Shown here: positions 34,722 through 45,145 of the stretch, in pieces
How positions within the stretch are numbered: position 1 is the stretch's first letter
How the letters are laid out: every line of letters starts with the position of its first letter
Assembly: GCA_036429605.1 (NCBI GenBank)
Contig: JAVFKD010000015.1
Coordinates: 1,201,421 to 1,265,420, forward strand
From: Cladobotryum mycophilum
Taxonomy: Eukaryota > Ascomycota > Sordariomycetes > Hypocreales > Hypocreaceae
DNA length: 64,000 nucleotides
Reading direction: 5' to 3'
The notes under the pieces: generated by a model
What the model saw: the letters and a program-made list of their open reading frames with translations, nothing else
Told to the model about the DNA's origin: nothing
The model's database searches: none
Translations under genes and position numbers: made by a program

Positions 34722-36024
34722 TCAAGCATGCGGATCCGGTAGCCAGAATACTAGATCCTGATCCGCCGTGGCGAAGAAATTAAAGCGAGGGTTGAAGGCG
34801 ATGACGCCTGCCTCTCTCTTATCGGGCAGGGTCCAGCTCGGCTCCAATATTTTTGTCTCTGGTGGTTGCTTGAGGGTATCCCAGACCAGGACGTCCTGCT
34901 TTGAGGAACCGCTGAGGACGTATCGCCCGTCGGGGGCGAAGCAGCAGTCCCCGCTGCTTTCGAACTGTCCCGGGTCGGTGGAAGACCCGTTTCCGTTTGT
35001 TATTACCGGTGCTGCTTCGCCGACGGCCAGACGCCTTGTGCCGCCGGAGGGTCGTCGAAGGTATGCCTTGAGGGTGCCCTCAAAGGCGTCTAGGAGAAAG
35101 TGGCCGTTTCCTTTCGTGCCGAGGAGGAGCGATTTTCCGTCATTTGAAAATTCGAGCTTGGTCCAGCCCTTGTTGAGGCACTGGGAGTCGACTCTCCGGC
35201 ACTGATCCACGATATCGACGGTCGCAAAGGGGGCCTTGTCGTAGTTGCGGAGGTCGTAGAGCAGGACTGATCCGCTACTAGGACAGCCGACGGCAAAGAC
35301 CGTGCCGGAAGGGTCGAATGCGGATAAAAACGGGGAGCGCAGGAACAATTGGCCCTGCCAGTGTTTTGTCTGCGTGTCCCATATGCGAACGGTGTTGTCC
35401 TGGGAGCAGGATATGAAATTGTCGCTTCCGGGGTGGACGGCGAGGGAGGTGACGGCGTCGTCGTGGCCTTCAAAGTATCGGATGAAGGAGTTGTCGTGAG
35501 TGGCGAGGTATCGAATGGCATCTGTTACAGAAAGGTCATGCGTCAGCGCAGGTTCAAGGGAAAGATGGATTGGGGGATGACGGGGTATATTTTACGGTTC
35601 TGTTTGGTACTGGCGTAGATGATGCTGGAGCGGGTATGTGTAAACTTGGCGAGTTTGACGCCGTACTTTTTGCTTAGCAGGCTCTTGTCGTGGCGGCCCT
35701 CTCGGACGTTGTATAGCTGTATAGTCTCGTCGCTGGCGGAGACCATGAGGAGTTCGCCCTCGTCGTCGTAGTCGATGGATAGGACGTGAGGTTGAGAACG
35801 ACCTTCTTTTACATCATCGCGGCGTAACAACTGCGGGCGCGCATGGAGAGTTAGGAGCTGCCCCGAGGCAAAAAGGAGCGCATTGGTTGACCAACCTTTG
35901 TCGGGCGAAAGTTTGACATGACATCGCTGAGATTGGAAACTGACGAAGTGGTACCGAGAGTCCTTTGTATGTTGAGCGCGGAACCATTGGTTGGGCGATC
36001 GATGTCCATTGGTGTTGAAGCCAT
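34722..36024 (-). CDS. SWD2: WD40 protein Swd2 (COMPASS/Set1C subunit)
   Basis: CDS complement(join(34722..35521,35596..35830,35896..36024)), 387 aa. Swd2 is a WD-repeat subunit of the Set1 H3K4 methyltransferase complex and, in yeast, of the 3' end processing factor CPF. The N-terminal exon encodes MASTPMDIDRPTNG and SNFRPTK. WD repeats follow: HVLSIDYDDEGELLMVSASDE, FEGHDDAVTSLAVHPG, NFISCSQDNTVRIWDTQTK, FLSAFDPSGTVFAVG, KLEFSNDGKSLLLGTKGN and CCFAPDGRYVLSGSSKQDVLVWD. The tail is FFATADQDLVFWLPD. The introns of 65 and 74 bp are canonical and keep frame (KQN|HAIRYLATHD). No lesions seen. Confidence 0.92.
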
Positions 36025-37690
36025 TGCGTCGGCAATTGAAGCCTTTTCAGGCTGTACTATCGATTGAAGTCAAGAATGCGTGATTGGGTATCGTTTGTAG
36101 GGCGGTACGATGGATTGACCTTGGGCTTCGTGGAGTGTTTTCTGCGATTTGATATGCGACTAGAAACTGGTGGTGTACGAACAGAAGGGTGAGTTTTGAC
36201 GGGTGAGCCAACGACGTCACGCTTGGGATTTTCGCGTTGTGCCACTAAAATGAATGCCCCATCACTCCAGCGCACAGACAGAAGCCCGCATCCACATTTG
36301 ATCATCCTTCGTATCCATGATTGCTAACCTATTCCATTCTCATGCACTATATTCGGCGACGCATCTTATAGAATATCACCGGTAAAATTCAGCACAACTC
36401 ACTACGATATTATCATAGATTGATAGGCAAAGCTTCATTTCATTTGAAGCAGAGTCTATTATGATCAAGGAAGTGCAGATTATGTATCCTCAATAGACTA
36501 GCCCTGAGCTCTCATATGAGTGTTTTTGGAAGCGGAATGTGTATCGATGAACGGGAGCTTCTTACTTCAGGACTGATTTAATAAATTTTCGCTGACTAAG
36601 ATACATTTTTATATCATATATATCATTACTCCTGAGAAAGCGAAATACTACGAGGACTATGGTCGAAGCAGCGGATTTTTCCCCAACAAGTATGCGCCGT
36701 GGGCATCACCAGGGCCAACAGGCCTTTGGAACTACATACTATCATAGTGCCACTTGTTGCTATGCTAACCTACTATTGGGACCAGCACGACCATAGCGGA
36801 TGAGGCAAAAGAGATTGAAGATTTCTAGACCCGAGACATGCTGGTTAGGACAGCCATTGACCATACCGACGAGTCCATTGGGACAAATTTGCAGATGCGT
36901 TCGTGGTGTATTGGATCAAGCTCCCTGACTTGACCATGGAATGGTTTCACTATATCAATATCAAGCCTTAATGGCGAAGGGATTTCGGCGCAGCATTGCT
37001 TCAATCTGATTTTAGTCGAATATAGCACATTAACGACCTCAACATGTACCGACAAGAAATCTGTCCAAGTGAAACGGCATTAAGATGAATATCAGTAGTT
37101 TATAAATGCTGACATGGATCTGGTAGATCTGACCTGGATCTATGACACGGTATGTTATCACTCGCCTCTAATGTAAATCTGCCAATCTTCATTACTAGAT
37201 AGCAAAGTCGGGTGTCCAATCCGGCCTCTGCATTTAAACATTAGTCTACACCACTTCGGGAACATGCTTTAATAGTCCAAGTGCCAGATTTTGAGGCCTA
37301 TATGTCGAAAACGTCAAGCACGATTATATACGCCATCCAGCGGCCCTTGATGCACTGCCACTGCTTAGCTTTTCTCAGCCCCTTATATCCATCCGACCTC
37401 CAGATTTTATTGGCGTAGCCGAGAGGAGGATGCAAGTGACCCATTGCAGGATGGCAGGATTTTATCCCAACCTGATTACTGTTCTCATCGTCCATTTTTA
37501 TCACATGATCAGAAATATTTATGAAGAAAGGGAAAACAAACGACCGTGCCCCCTCACCTGTTACTCCATCTAGCCATGGCGACTCCGTCATGAGCCATGA
37601 AAAAGAATTTACTCCATATCAAGTCCTCTAATCGATTATTACCAAGCACCCCAACTCCATTCCAATCAAGAGATACAGAACGCCTGTATA
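36025..37690. other. Gene-poor intergenic region
   Basis: About 1.7 kb between SWD2 and the NACHT fragment. AT-rich with short frames only; no RNA gene, tandem repeat or protein domain that I can identify. Confidence 0.6.
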
Positions 37691-38818
37691 ATGTCTGAGG
37701 ATACTCAAACTCGAGACACGCCGGAAAACGAAACAGGTGCTTTACTATGCGCTACATCGGAAGAGGCAGCAGCACACGCAACGGTCCTGAACTGGCTAAC
37801 GACACTTGACTCCAGGCCTCATCAAGAGGACTTTCTGAGCAAGCGATATGCAGGAACCTGCCAATGGTTTTTGGAATCGCCAGAGTATCAGACCTGGCTC
37901 TCAAATAACGAGCAAACGTTATTCTGTACAGGCCATCGCGGTGTCGGGAAAACAATTCTCACAGCAGTCGTCGTGGACGACCTTGGCAGAAGATTCGCTG
38001 CGGATCCAACAGTGGGTATTGCATACATGTATTATATCTCATCCCTAGAAGAGACCTTACTCTCTCTGTTGAAACAGCTTGTCAGCGGCCAATCGCCGTT
38101 GCCGCACATTGTTCAAGAGCTCTATAGCAGCCATCAGAGCACGGGAACCCGCCCATCGCTCGCCGAAATCAAGGTAGCTCTTTACTCAGTCGTGCAGAAA
38201 AAGTCCAGGGTCTTCATCGTTCTCGACACTGTGGACGGATGGCACGTGTGTAATGACTGCCCGTTTGCGGTTACGCAAGAACTGTTCAGTATGCAAGCGG
38301 AATGCAGGACAAATATGTTTGCGACTGCGAGGCAGGCTTCAGGCTTTACAATGTGGTTCAATGACTGTCCGTCTTTCGAGATTCGTTCCAGTGACGAAGA
38401 CATGGGAAACTACTTGGACAGCCTCATTTCTCAAATGCCCGTCGTCAGAGAGGATCCCCTTCTCCAGGAAGAAATAAAATCTAGAATCCTGAAAGTTAGT
38501 GACGGCACGTAGGTCTACCAACTCTCACATTCTTGGAATCTTTACATTGACATCGGATAGTTTCTGTCTTACGGAAAATAACTTTCGTTCGCTTCTCGAT
38601 ATATCAACGACCTCGCAGATGCGTAAGGCTTTGGACAAATTAGAAGCTAGACCCAACACGTCCAAGAAGGGATCCATAAATTTATACAACCGAATCCAAC
38701 ACCAGGGGCAAAATGTCAAGGGGCTCGCCAAGAAGGCGTTGACATGGATAAGCCATACAAAAGATCGCTGAAAGGAACGGAATGACAGGATGCACTTGAG
38801 GTGGAAGTTGGCGAATAA
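37691..38818 (+). pseudogene. Truncated NACHT-domain (NLR-like) gene
   Basis: Readable CDS join(37691..38508,38561..38771), 342 aa. The N-terminal linker carries VLNWLTTLD and YAGTCQWFLESPEY. The NACHT ATPase core has a Walker A GHRGVGKT and a Walker B position VFIVLDTVDGWH, where the usual acidic pair (DALDEC-like) is weakened. The intron gives SDGT|FCLTENNF. The frame ends at AKKALTWISHTKDR*, exactly where relatives continue into a winged-helix region (KRPLT, then EL/DAL). Shifting one base at the A4 run 38759-38762 recovers GTE, then TGA at 38783-38785, QDALEVEVGE, then TAA at 38816-38818. The downstream half has therefore decayed and no repeat domain survives. Expression as a short NACHT protein remains possible. 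Confidence 0.75.
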
Positions 38819-39152
38819 ATCATTGAAGAAAGTGTTCTATCAATGATATTATATCTGCCCAGAGAGAAGAGAGAGAGAGAGGATTCATGACGATGACGAC
38901 GTAATGTGTTGGGCTGATCAATGACGCGCGGGCACCTTTGCCACACTACTAGTCTACCCAATCTATCCATTGAGCTGATCCAGCGTCGCGCATCTTGCAA
39001 CCCTAGATGAGGGGGCTGTAAAGAGACCGAAGTCGAGTATATATAGTTGTCCGATGGATCCTTCTTTTGTCATGATAACTCTCCATCATCACCAGCACCA
39101 TAATTTCTCTCCACATCACTCTTACATAAACGGACACTTTCACAGCGTCGCA
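38819..39152. other. Intergenic; promoter with TATA box
   Basis: A short GA-microsatellite (about 38867-38881) and a TATATATA at 39038-39045, some 108 bp before the ATG of the next gene. No gene seen. Confidence 0.55.
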
Positions 39153-39596
39153 ATGGGTCAAGTAAGTCTGCCCCCTTCTCGCCAAGGAGTTGTAAGTCCA
39201 GCCGTTAAAAGGTACCGGCTGCTAACCCCAGTGTCTATTCTATAGAAGAATGTCGAGCTCCGTCCAAACCATCACACTGGCCCCAGTGACCTCGGCGAGT
39301 ACGTCTCCACTAAAACAACGCGACGCTGTTCAAGAACCCCCCCCCCCCCAGCTCACCCGTTTACTTGTCTCCCGCAGGTTTCTCAAGGATCTACTCGGGT
39401 ACTCCGTTCCCTGTACCGAATCTCTCCCTCCCATTTACTTCTTCAAGTACGTTGTTCTTTGGCCGCCCCGCGGTAGGGAGAAGCATTGAGTGTCGGAATG
39501 CTGACAGGCTTAAGGGCTACCGAGGAGCAACTAGAGATGATAAAGGACAAGTATGGTCAAGTTGCGAAAATCACCGCTCATGATGTTGAGAACTAA
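39153..39596 (+). CDS. Small four-exon protein of unknown function (about 70 aa)
   Basis: Proposed CDS join(39153..39161,39246..39298,39378..39446,39515..39596), 70 aa. Exon 1 encodes only MGQ before GTAAGT. Exon 2 (KNVELRPNHHTGPSDLG) ends at GTACGT, exon 3 (FLKDLLGYSVPCTESLPP, IYFF) ends at GTACGT, and exon 4 gives ATEEQLEMIKDKYGQVAKI, ending THE-like HDVEN. All joins keep frame if the last acceptor is the TTAAG at 39510-39514. The nearer GACAG acceptor gives a different tail (KLKGYRGATRDDKG...) stopping about 15 bp earlier. A TATA box lies about 108 bp upstream. There is one Cys, no signal peptide and no membrane segment. I do not recognise the family. The amphipathic C-terminal helix and three good donors argue for a real gene. 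Confidence 0.55.
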
Positions 39597-40285
39597 ATGC
39601 GCTGCTTACATGCATTGGTGCTTCCTTGCCTAACACGGTTGTATAAGGCTGGCATGTCAGAATTTGGTAGATAATTTGACCCTCTGCAACCCCTCTTAGC
39701 ATCATATATAAATGCTAGGATCTTATTATCATGGTTATTGGCCGATATATTGATCAATTTTTGGTGTGATTGCTGTTTGAGCGTATTGCGATGTGGCCAA
39801 AATCATCCAACATCAAAAGTTAAGCTTGACATACTATCGAATCTTCCTTGCCGATAATCATTGCAAAGTACTAGCCTTCACAACGAGCTTTCAAGGCACT
39901 TGGGAGAAGTTTGTTAGTTGGAATATCCCGAATATTATCGGGTTCTACGAGAAGTCGCCGTGCTAAGGAGCATTTTACCCTTGAAAAGATAATAAATTGT
40001 TTGCCAACTGAACTTCTATAGAATAGGTTTCTTGGGCTCATTACTCTCTAAGAGCTTTGTAAGAACAAAGTATCATACGCCTTCATTCCACATAGGATAA
40101 AAAGCATTATAGGCATAGTAATGTGCAGCTGTAAAGAATAAATCGTGGATAATTCCGATAGGTGTAGCAGCTTCAAATTATTGTTTAATTTGTACAATAT
40201 AATATTGTACAAGTTTATCGGCATAAGCTTGTTCCTTCGGCGATGCTGTTTCATAAGTAATTATTGCAGTAATTATTGATGCATC

Positions 40286-41350
40286 CTAGATTTCCTTGGG
40301 AAAACACTGTGTAAAATTAACTAATAAACGCTGGTATTTTAATGGATCTTGAGTATCAAGATCAATAAATGGCGCTGCTGGAGTCGGAGAATCATAAATA
40401 TCCATCGTATTGATCCTGATCTTGGGATTGAAGTTCATAGTATAAATTGTTCTAACACACTCAATGGACATTAATTTTTATAAACTGTCATTTTTTCTTT
40501 GTGCTTGAAGCAAGCCTCGGTCCGACGAAGGCTATTAGTAATGCCTAGGTGGTTTGTAATCCTTGAGTCTTAGTAATGACTTGATTGATTTCAGAAACTC
40601 GGCTTCATTCCTATGGAATTCCAGGGCACGGAAGAAACAGAGACAAGAGAAATGAACATATACAAGGGGAATGGATAGCAACAAGGGTAATAGAGAGACA
40701 CAAGGGTAACAGACAGACACAAGAGAAATCGGCAGAAATATACTACATATTTCCCGCCAGGAATAGTGTATGTTGGCGCTGTATCAACTGCAATTATAGC
40801 CGTGTCTTTGCAAGTTGAGCAAATGAATTCCATTGATGCCGGATCTCCAAGTCCTGGATCTACATTTCCCCAATATATCCCTTGCTTGGAGGTCGCTGAA
40901 TTCCGAAGACTTTGGATAAGCCCGTGAAAGCCATCTTCACGCTGGCTTTGACGGCCGCGCCCTCCTGCTGCAGTTGAAATATCTAAAGCGAATTGGCGGA
41001 TTTCCGGATCCTCAGACTCGAATAAAGTTGCAAAGCCTTTTTTTTTAGCTCCATCTCCTTCGCTCTGATAGATTGGCAATGCAACTTTTAATCCTGCTAT
41101 AGTTGCTCTTGGAATCTGAACTAGCATCCATTCATCTAATGATGCAGGCTGAAGGGTTTGTAATAAAACTGCCCAAAATTATTCGCCAATGTTTAACCAA
41201 TCAGCCTTATATTCCGCGGGAATTGAACTATGATCTGCTCTTCCTAAGACAAAAGAAGTCTATACTTTGATTTGCTTGGTGGGCAATTGCATAGAGTAAG
41301 CTGCGTTGGTTAGGATTGGCCGAGTGGATTCCAGTGTACTATCAGCTATA
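40286..41350 (-). pseudogene. Degenerate repeat-family gene, copy A
   Basis: Minus-strand coding remnant. From about 41260 downward the frame reads IPAEYKADWLNIGE, a stop, then FWAVLLQTLQPASLDEWMLVQIP and, after an ATG at 41127, KVALPIYQSEGDGAKKKGF, FESEDPEIRQFALDIS, TSKQGIYWGNVDPGLGD and FICSTCKDTAIIAVDTAP. A pyrimidine-rich stretch of repeating TTACCCTTGT-like units (purine-rich on the plus strand, 40600-40740) follows. The last block, 40286-40471, reads MDIYDSPTPAAPFIDLDTQD then FTQCFPKEI. I do not recognise the family; stops and AT drift indicate decay. It may derive from a mobile element or a subtelomeric-type gene family. Confidence 0.55.
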
Positions 41351-41369
41351 AAATACCGACGAATCCCAG

Positions 41370-42089
41370 ATTTCCTCCGAGAAACAGCTCGTAAAGCCGG
41401 CTAATAACCGCCAATATCTTGAAGGATCCCGGCATTCAAGATCTATCAGCGGTGCTGTTGGAGTTGGAGAATCATAGATAGATTATCCATTATGCTTTGG
41501 TCCGTCGATCTCGAGCTTATGAAATAGCTTGGCAATGCCACTGACTTCTTGCTTGCAGAGGCGGCAATACTAGCGGAACCCACTCGGGTCACTGAATGCT
41601 TTGTCGGCGTGGTCGGGGTGCTACTCTAGATTGGAAGAGCGCACTGGCGACGATTTCGCCTGAGGAAGCTGGTTTAGTGGCCAGGGCCAAACAGTCACGC
41701 ACTGCGGGAGAAGCAGTGGTGCTGAGCTGGTCTGTGTATTCGTAATTTGTCCATTAGTTGCGTGTACGAAAGGGCGAGGCGAGCGACAGCTCTCGCTTCT
41801 CCTGCTCAGTTCACGGCGTTTATACTGATTTGATGAACAGAGACAAGACGAAATAATAGAAACAACAGAAATAAAGAGAAATGAGATTAATATATAGGAA
41901 CATGAGTAATCGACAGGAACAAGAAGAAATTGGTAGATGCAATAAGGTGAACAAGAGCTGATGCTGGTAGCTGCCTTCGTGTTTGGAGAAGTAAGCACAG
42001 ACTTTGGTCGTAAACTCTACTCTGTACAAGTGCAGGCAAATCTGTGGTAGCGGCCTAACCCTATTTTGGTTAGGACCAATAAGGTCCAC
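41370..42089 (-). pseudogene. Degenerate repeat-family gene, copy B
   Basis: Second, shorter copy next to copy A. The block at about 41372-41495 encodes, on the minus strand, YDSPTPTAPLIDLECRDP then RLLAGFTSCFSEEIW, clearly homologous to copy A (YDSPTPAAPFIDLDTQDP, RLLVNFTQCF). A purine-rich stretch at 41830-41960 matches the one in copy A in position and composition. Upstream it reads GPNQNRVRPLPQICLHLYR. The central block present in copy A is missing. Confidence 0.5.
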
Positions 42090-42606
42090 TTCTATTGATA
42101 CCCGTGCAGGTTACTGATTTGACGACCCGGATAAAGCTCGGATCATCCCCACCAATTACATTTACCGGAAAAAACCCTTTAAGGTCAAAATGGTTCATTG
42201 CCAAAACGCGACCAGAAACCACTCAGGCGATAGATAAGAGTGACCAAATGCTTCATTCATAGATATCTCATGATAATTATTGTCTAGAAATTTACATAGA
42301 TAGCCAATCCTGAATACAATCGCTTACTATTATTACTTGTCTAATAACGAAACCAGAACCAAGATTCCCCGTATTGTTCGTCTTGCCCTGATGTACTGCT
42401 AGCACTTACCCTACAATATAAGTTACATAACGTTTATCAGGAAATACTCTAAAAACGTCACATATGTCTACTGCATTTATTACTCCAGTGTTTGTTTCCC
42501 TCCCGCTGTCTGCTTAATTCCCCCGTTGCCAAGAGGTCGGGAGGCTGACCAGGGAGAGCAGGAGTACCCTTCTTATATATAATTTGGGTAGCTCCTTCCA
42601 ATTCCC

Positions 42607-42678
42607 GCCCCATTGGCCTAATGGCTAAGGCGCAAGACTTCTAATCTTGAGATTGGTGGTTCGAGTCCGCCATGGGGC
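42607..42678 (+). tRNA. tRNA-Arg (anticodon TCT)
   Basis: 72 nt folding as a cloverleaf without intron. The acceptor stem pairs GCCCCAT with ATGGGGC, the A box is in TGGCCTAATGG, the anticodon stem CAAGA/TCTTG encloses loop CTTCTAA with anticodon TCT at 42640-42642, and the B box is GGTTCGAGTCC. A T7 run at about 42697-42703 would terminate RNA polymerase III. It reads AGA arginine codons. Confidence 0.95.
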
Positions 42679-44155
42679 TTTGACTTGGAGTCTATCTTTT
42701 TTTGTGTATTTTTGCTCGCTTTAGTCAATAAAACCACTCTAAGCTACCCTATATCTTTTTTATTATTGGTTTATATTTTGTACTCTTAAATTAGGTTTGT
42801 ATAATTATTTAATGAACAATGTACATAAATAATACATAATAGACTTATATAAGTATTAACTTGTTCCAGACCTTTTACTAATTTATTTCATTATTTTCCC
42901 TTAGAATTCTTAGTTATGTTACTGATTATTATTTAAGAATCTCAATGCTGGTTAACAGTGTTTTTATTTGTCACATAATTACTAAACATTGGATGTGTGC
43001 ATGGACCCACGCAGCCCTCGGGTTTCACTAGAGTCTCCTTTCCAAAGCCAGCTATTGTATACAACGCCTAGGTTCTCCAATTTCATGTCTTGTAATACAA
43101 CATACCCTATATAGCTACCATTTCATTAAATCATTATTCTTTATTCCTCTGACATGGGTATTGATTTTTCATCTTTAGACTCTTATGTTTATTTTTCTTC
43201 TGAGGTAAGAAGAACACACCAACATATCTTACTTGGATTTTCTGATTTTTGTTACGTCTTTTTCTTCATACATGCAAGGTTCTGTAGATTCACCTCCTGC
43301 CCGAACAAGAAAACCATAGCAGTAAGCTTACAGCCAATATTGGCTTCAAGAATGTTAATTAATTAATAAACGGTTATTAACTCTGATTGAGATGACACTT
43401 TTTTATATCCCGTATTAATGATACCCTGTCTATAGATTCAATAGAACCCCAAACCCAAGAGCCGCCAGGATTGAGTTGCACTGTAACACCACCTTACACA
43501 GGTAATGCCGGCATATCTTGAGTAAAGACATATCGTTATGCTTAACAGTGTGACGGGCGCTGTGACAGAGGCATGTCTATTGCCGTCAACATCATCGTTG
43601 CTGAAAAATCACATATCATATTTCCACTCAAAGCAGACATGATTCTCTTCTCACGGTTCATGACGTGCAATAGCAGTCATCTATCTAATCTTTTCATGCC
43701 CGTAGTGTGACTTCTCCAGCGCTGATTATCGGTGCATCAATTGAACCGTAGCCTACGAAACACCAACCCCGTCGGCCTTTTTGGCTTCAGCTTCATTCGT
43801 GAGGTTTTGTTTTTTGGGCTTCAGCTTACGCTTTGTCTTTTGAATTCCAGTTTCCCGCTGCTGATCCTCCATCGGTATGATGTAATAGGCTAATAGCGCT
43901 TCCGCTCCATGCGAGGGGAATCAACCGCTGCGAGGAACCGACTCCTGAATGTAACCCTAGATGTGACAAAAAAAAACAGAACTGTTAGTTTACACTAGAA
44001 CATTAGAGGAAAAATTCTCGAAAAACCTAGGCAGTGGGGGAAACCAAGACTCTCTCGGCGTCACTGAATGGTCTAAGCACGCACACGCACCGTCGATCAT
44101 TGTCTCTCGCCTGAAACGGGTGTGTTCCCCCCTGCTTTTCTGACACTCCCCCTAA

Positions 44156-44230
44156 GGGGGGTCAAGAAACACCGTCGGGTCACTATATACAAAATACTAT
44201 TACCAGACCGGCGGTGCTTTTTGACCCCCC
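44156..44230. repeat. 75-nt imperfect inverted repeat (hairpin)
   Basis: Left arm 44156-44181 (GGGGGGTCAAGAAACACCG...) and right arm 44206-44230 (...CGGTGCTTTTTGACCCCCC) are complementary over about 25 nt with a few mismatches, around a 24-nt AT-rich loop. A second short palindrome, CCCCCTAAGGGGG, abuts the left arm. It could be a miniature transposon, a transposon end pair or a structured RNA; nothing else marks it. Confidence 0.6.
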
Positions 44231-45030
44231 GATGCCCCCCCACGAGGCCTCCTCTCCACAGCTCGGGAATGGTTAGATCATGCAAATCCTTCTGAACTAG
44301 AAAAAACTGGGGAAGCCAAGGAAACTAACAGCAAAGGCAAGGATTTTGTTGGAGACAAACTGCGGCTCAGTTTGGCCTGCTGACATGGTGGAGAGGGAGG
44401 GGGATAAGCTGTACCCGGCCGGGTCATGGCGATCTTTGCGCCACACCTTGAATTCTGTGATGGGCCGAACGTTCAAGTTGACGCTTCTCCGGAGAAGAAT
44501 CTTGCCTCCAATACTCTGTCATCAGACTCTTACTTCATATGAGGCTACTAGTAGTTCTAAATCTATCCTTGAAACTCTTTCGTAAATGCAACGTAATGAC
44601 AGAGGTAAGCACTGGTGGAGTGTCTCGAACTCGGCCGAGTGCTCTTTACGGCCGGACGTCATCTCTGAATTGTGATGTGTAGTGAATTAGCCAATAAAAA
44701 GAAAGGGTTCGTATTGGACTTCCAAAACAGGCCTAGAACAGAAGCAACTGTCATGAAGTGTTCACGACAAATCGTCGACTCGTCGGCCGGCTAATACATC
44801 CAACCGTAAAACAGAAAGGCTCTGCTGGAGAACTGGTGAGCTGATGCGGGTCGAGCGAAGAAACTAAGGCCATCTAGCTCTTACGAACTGCATCATGCGT
44901 TGCTCGTTACAGATGTATTCTACGTTTCGTGATAATCATCTACTCGATTGGGAGATTTGTGTAAGACGGTACTCGGCCGATGTTGAACTATACGGCCGTG
45001 ATAGAGACGGCATATACGAGCCCAGACGAG

Positions 45031-45038
45031 TATATAAA
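45031..45038 (+). promoter_or_regulatory. TATA box of the KP4-like gene
   Basis: TATATAAA located 108 bp before the ATG at 45146, followed by a CA-rich leader. This is a strong core promoter, as usual for inducible secreted-protein genes. Confidence 0.6.
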
Positions 45039-45145
45039 GGATAAGAATCCTGCTCAATGTTGAGTTGTATCCAGATCATCCAAACACACACACTCACAGT
45101 CATCCAACCAACCTACCAGCATAAACCTTTCCATCTACATCAACA

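Larger units (their letters stand above)
39597..42606. other. AT-rich gene desert with degenerate repeats
   Basis: 3 kb lacking any intact gene. 39700-40280 is AT-rich without features. 40280-42090 holds two diverged copies of a decayed coding repeat (separate entries). 42100-42600 has nothing apparent before the tRNA gene. Confidence 0.6.
42679..45145. other. AT-rich gene-poor region
   Basis: 2.5 kb with very AT-rich sequence from 42700 to 43450 and only short frames (for example 43154-43366, composition-driven). A strong inverted repeat lies at 44156-44230 and the KP4-gene promoter at the right end. No gene seen. Confidence 0.6.

Noticed and set aside
43154..43366. 70-codon frame in AT-rich DNA
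   Set aside because: Phe/Tyr/Ser-rich product typical of AT-rich non-coding sequence.
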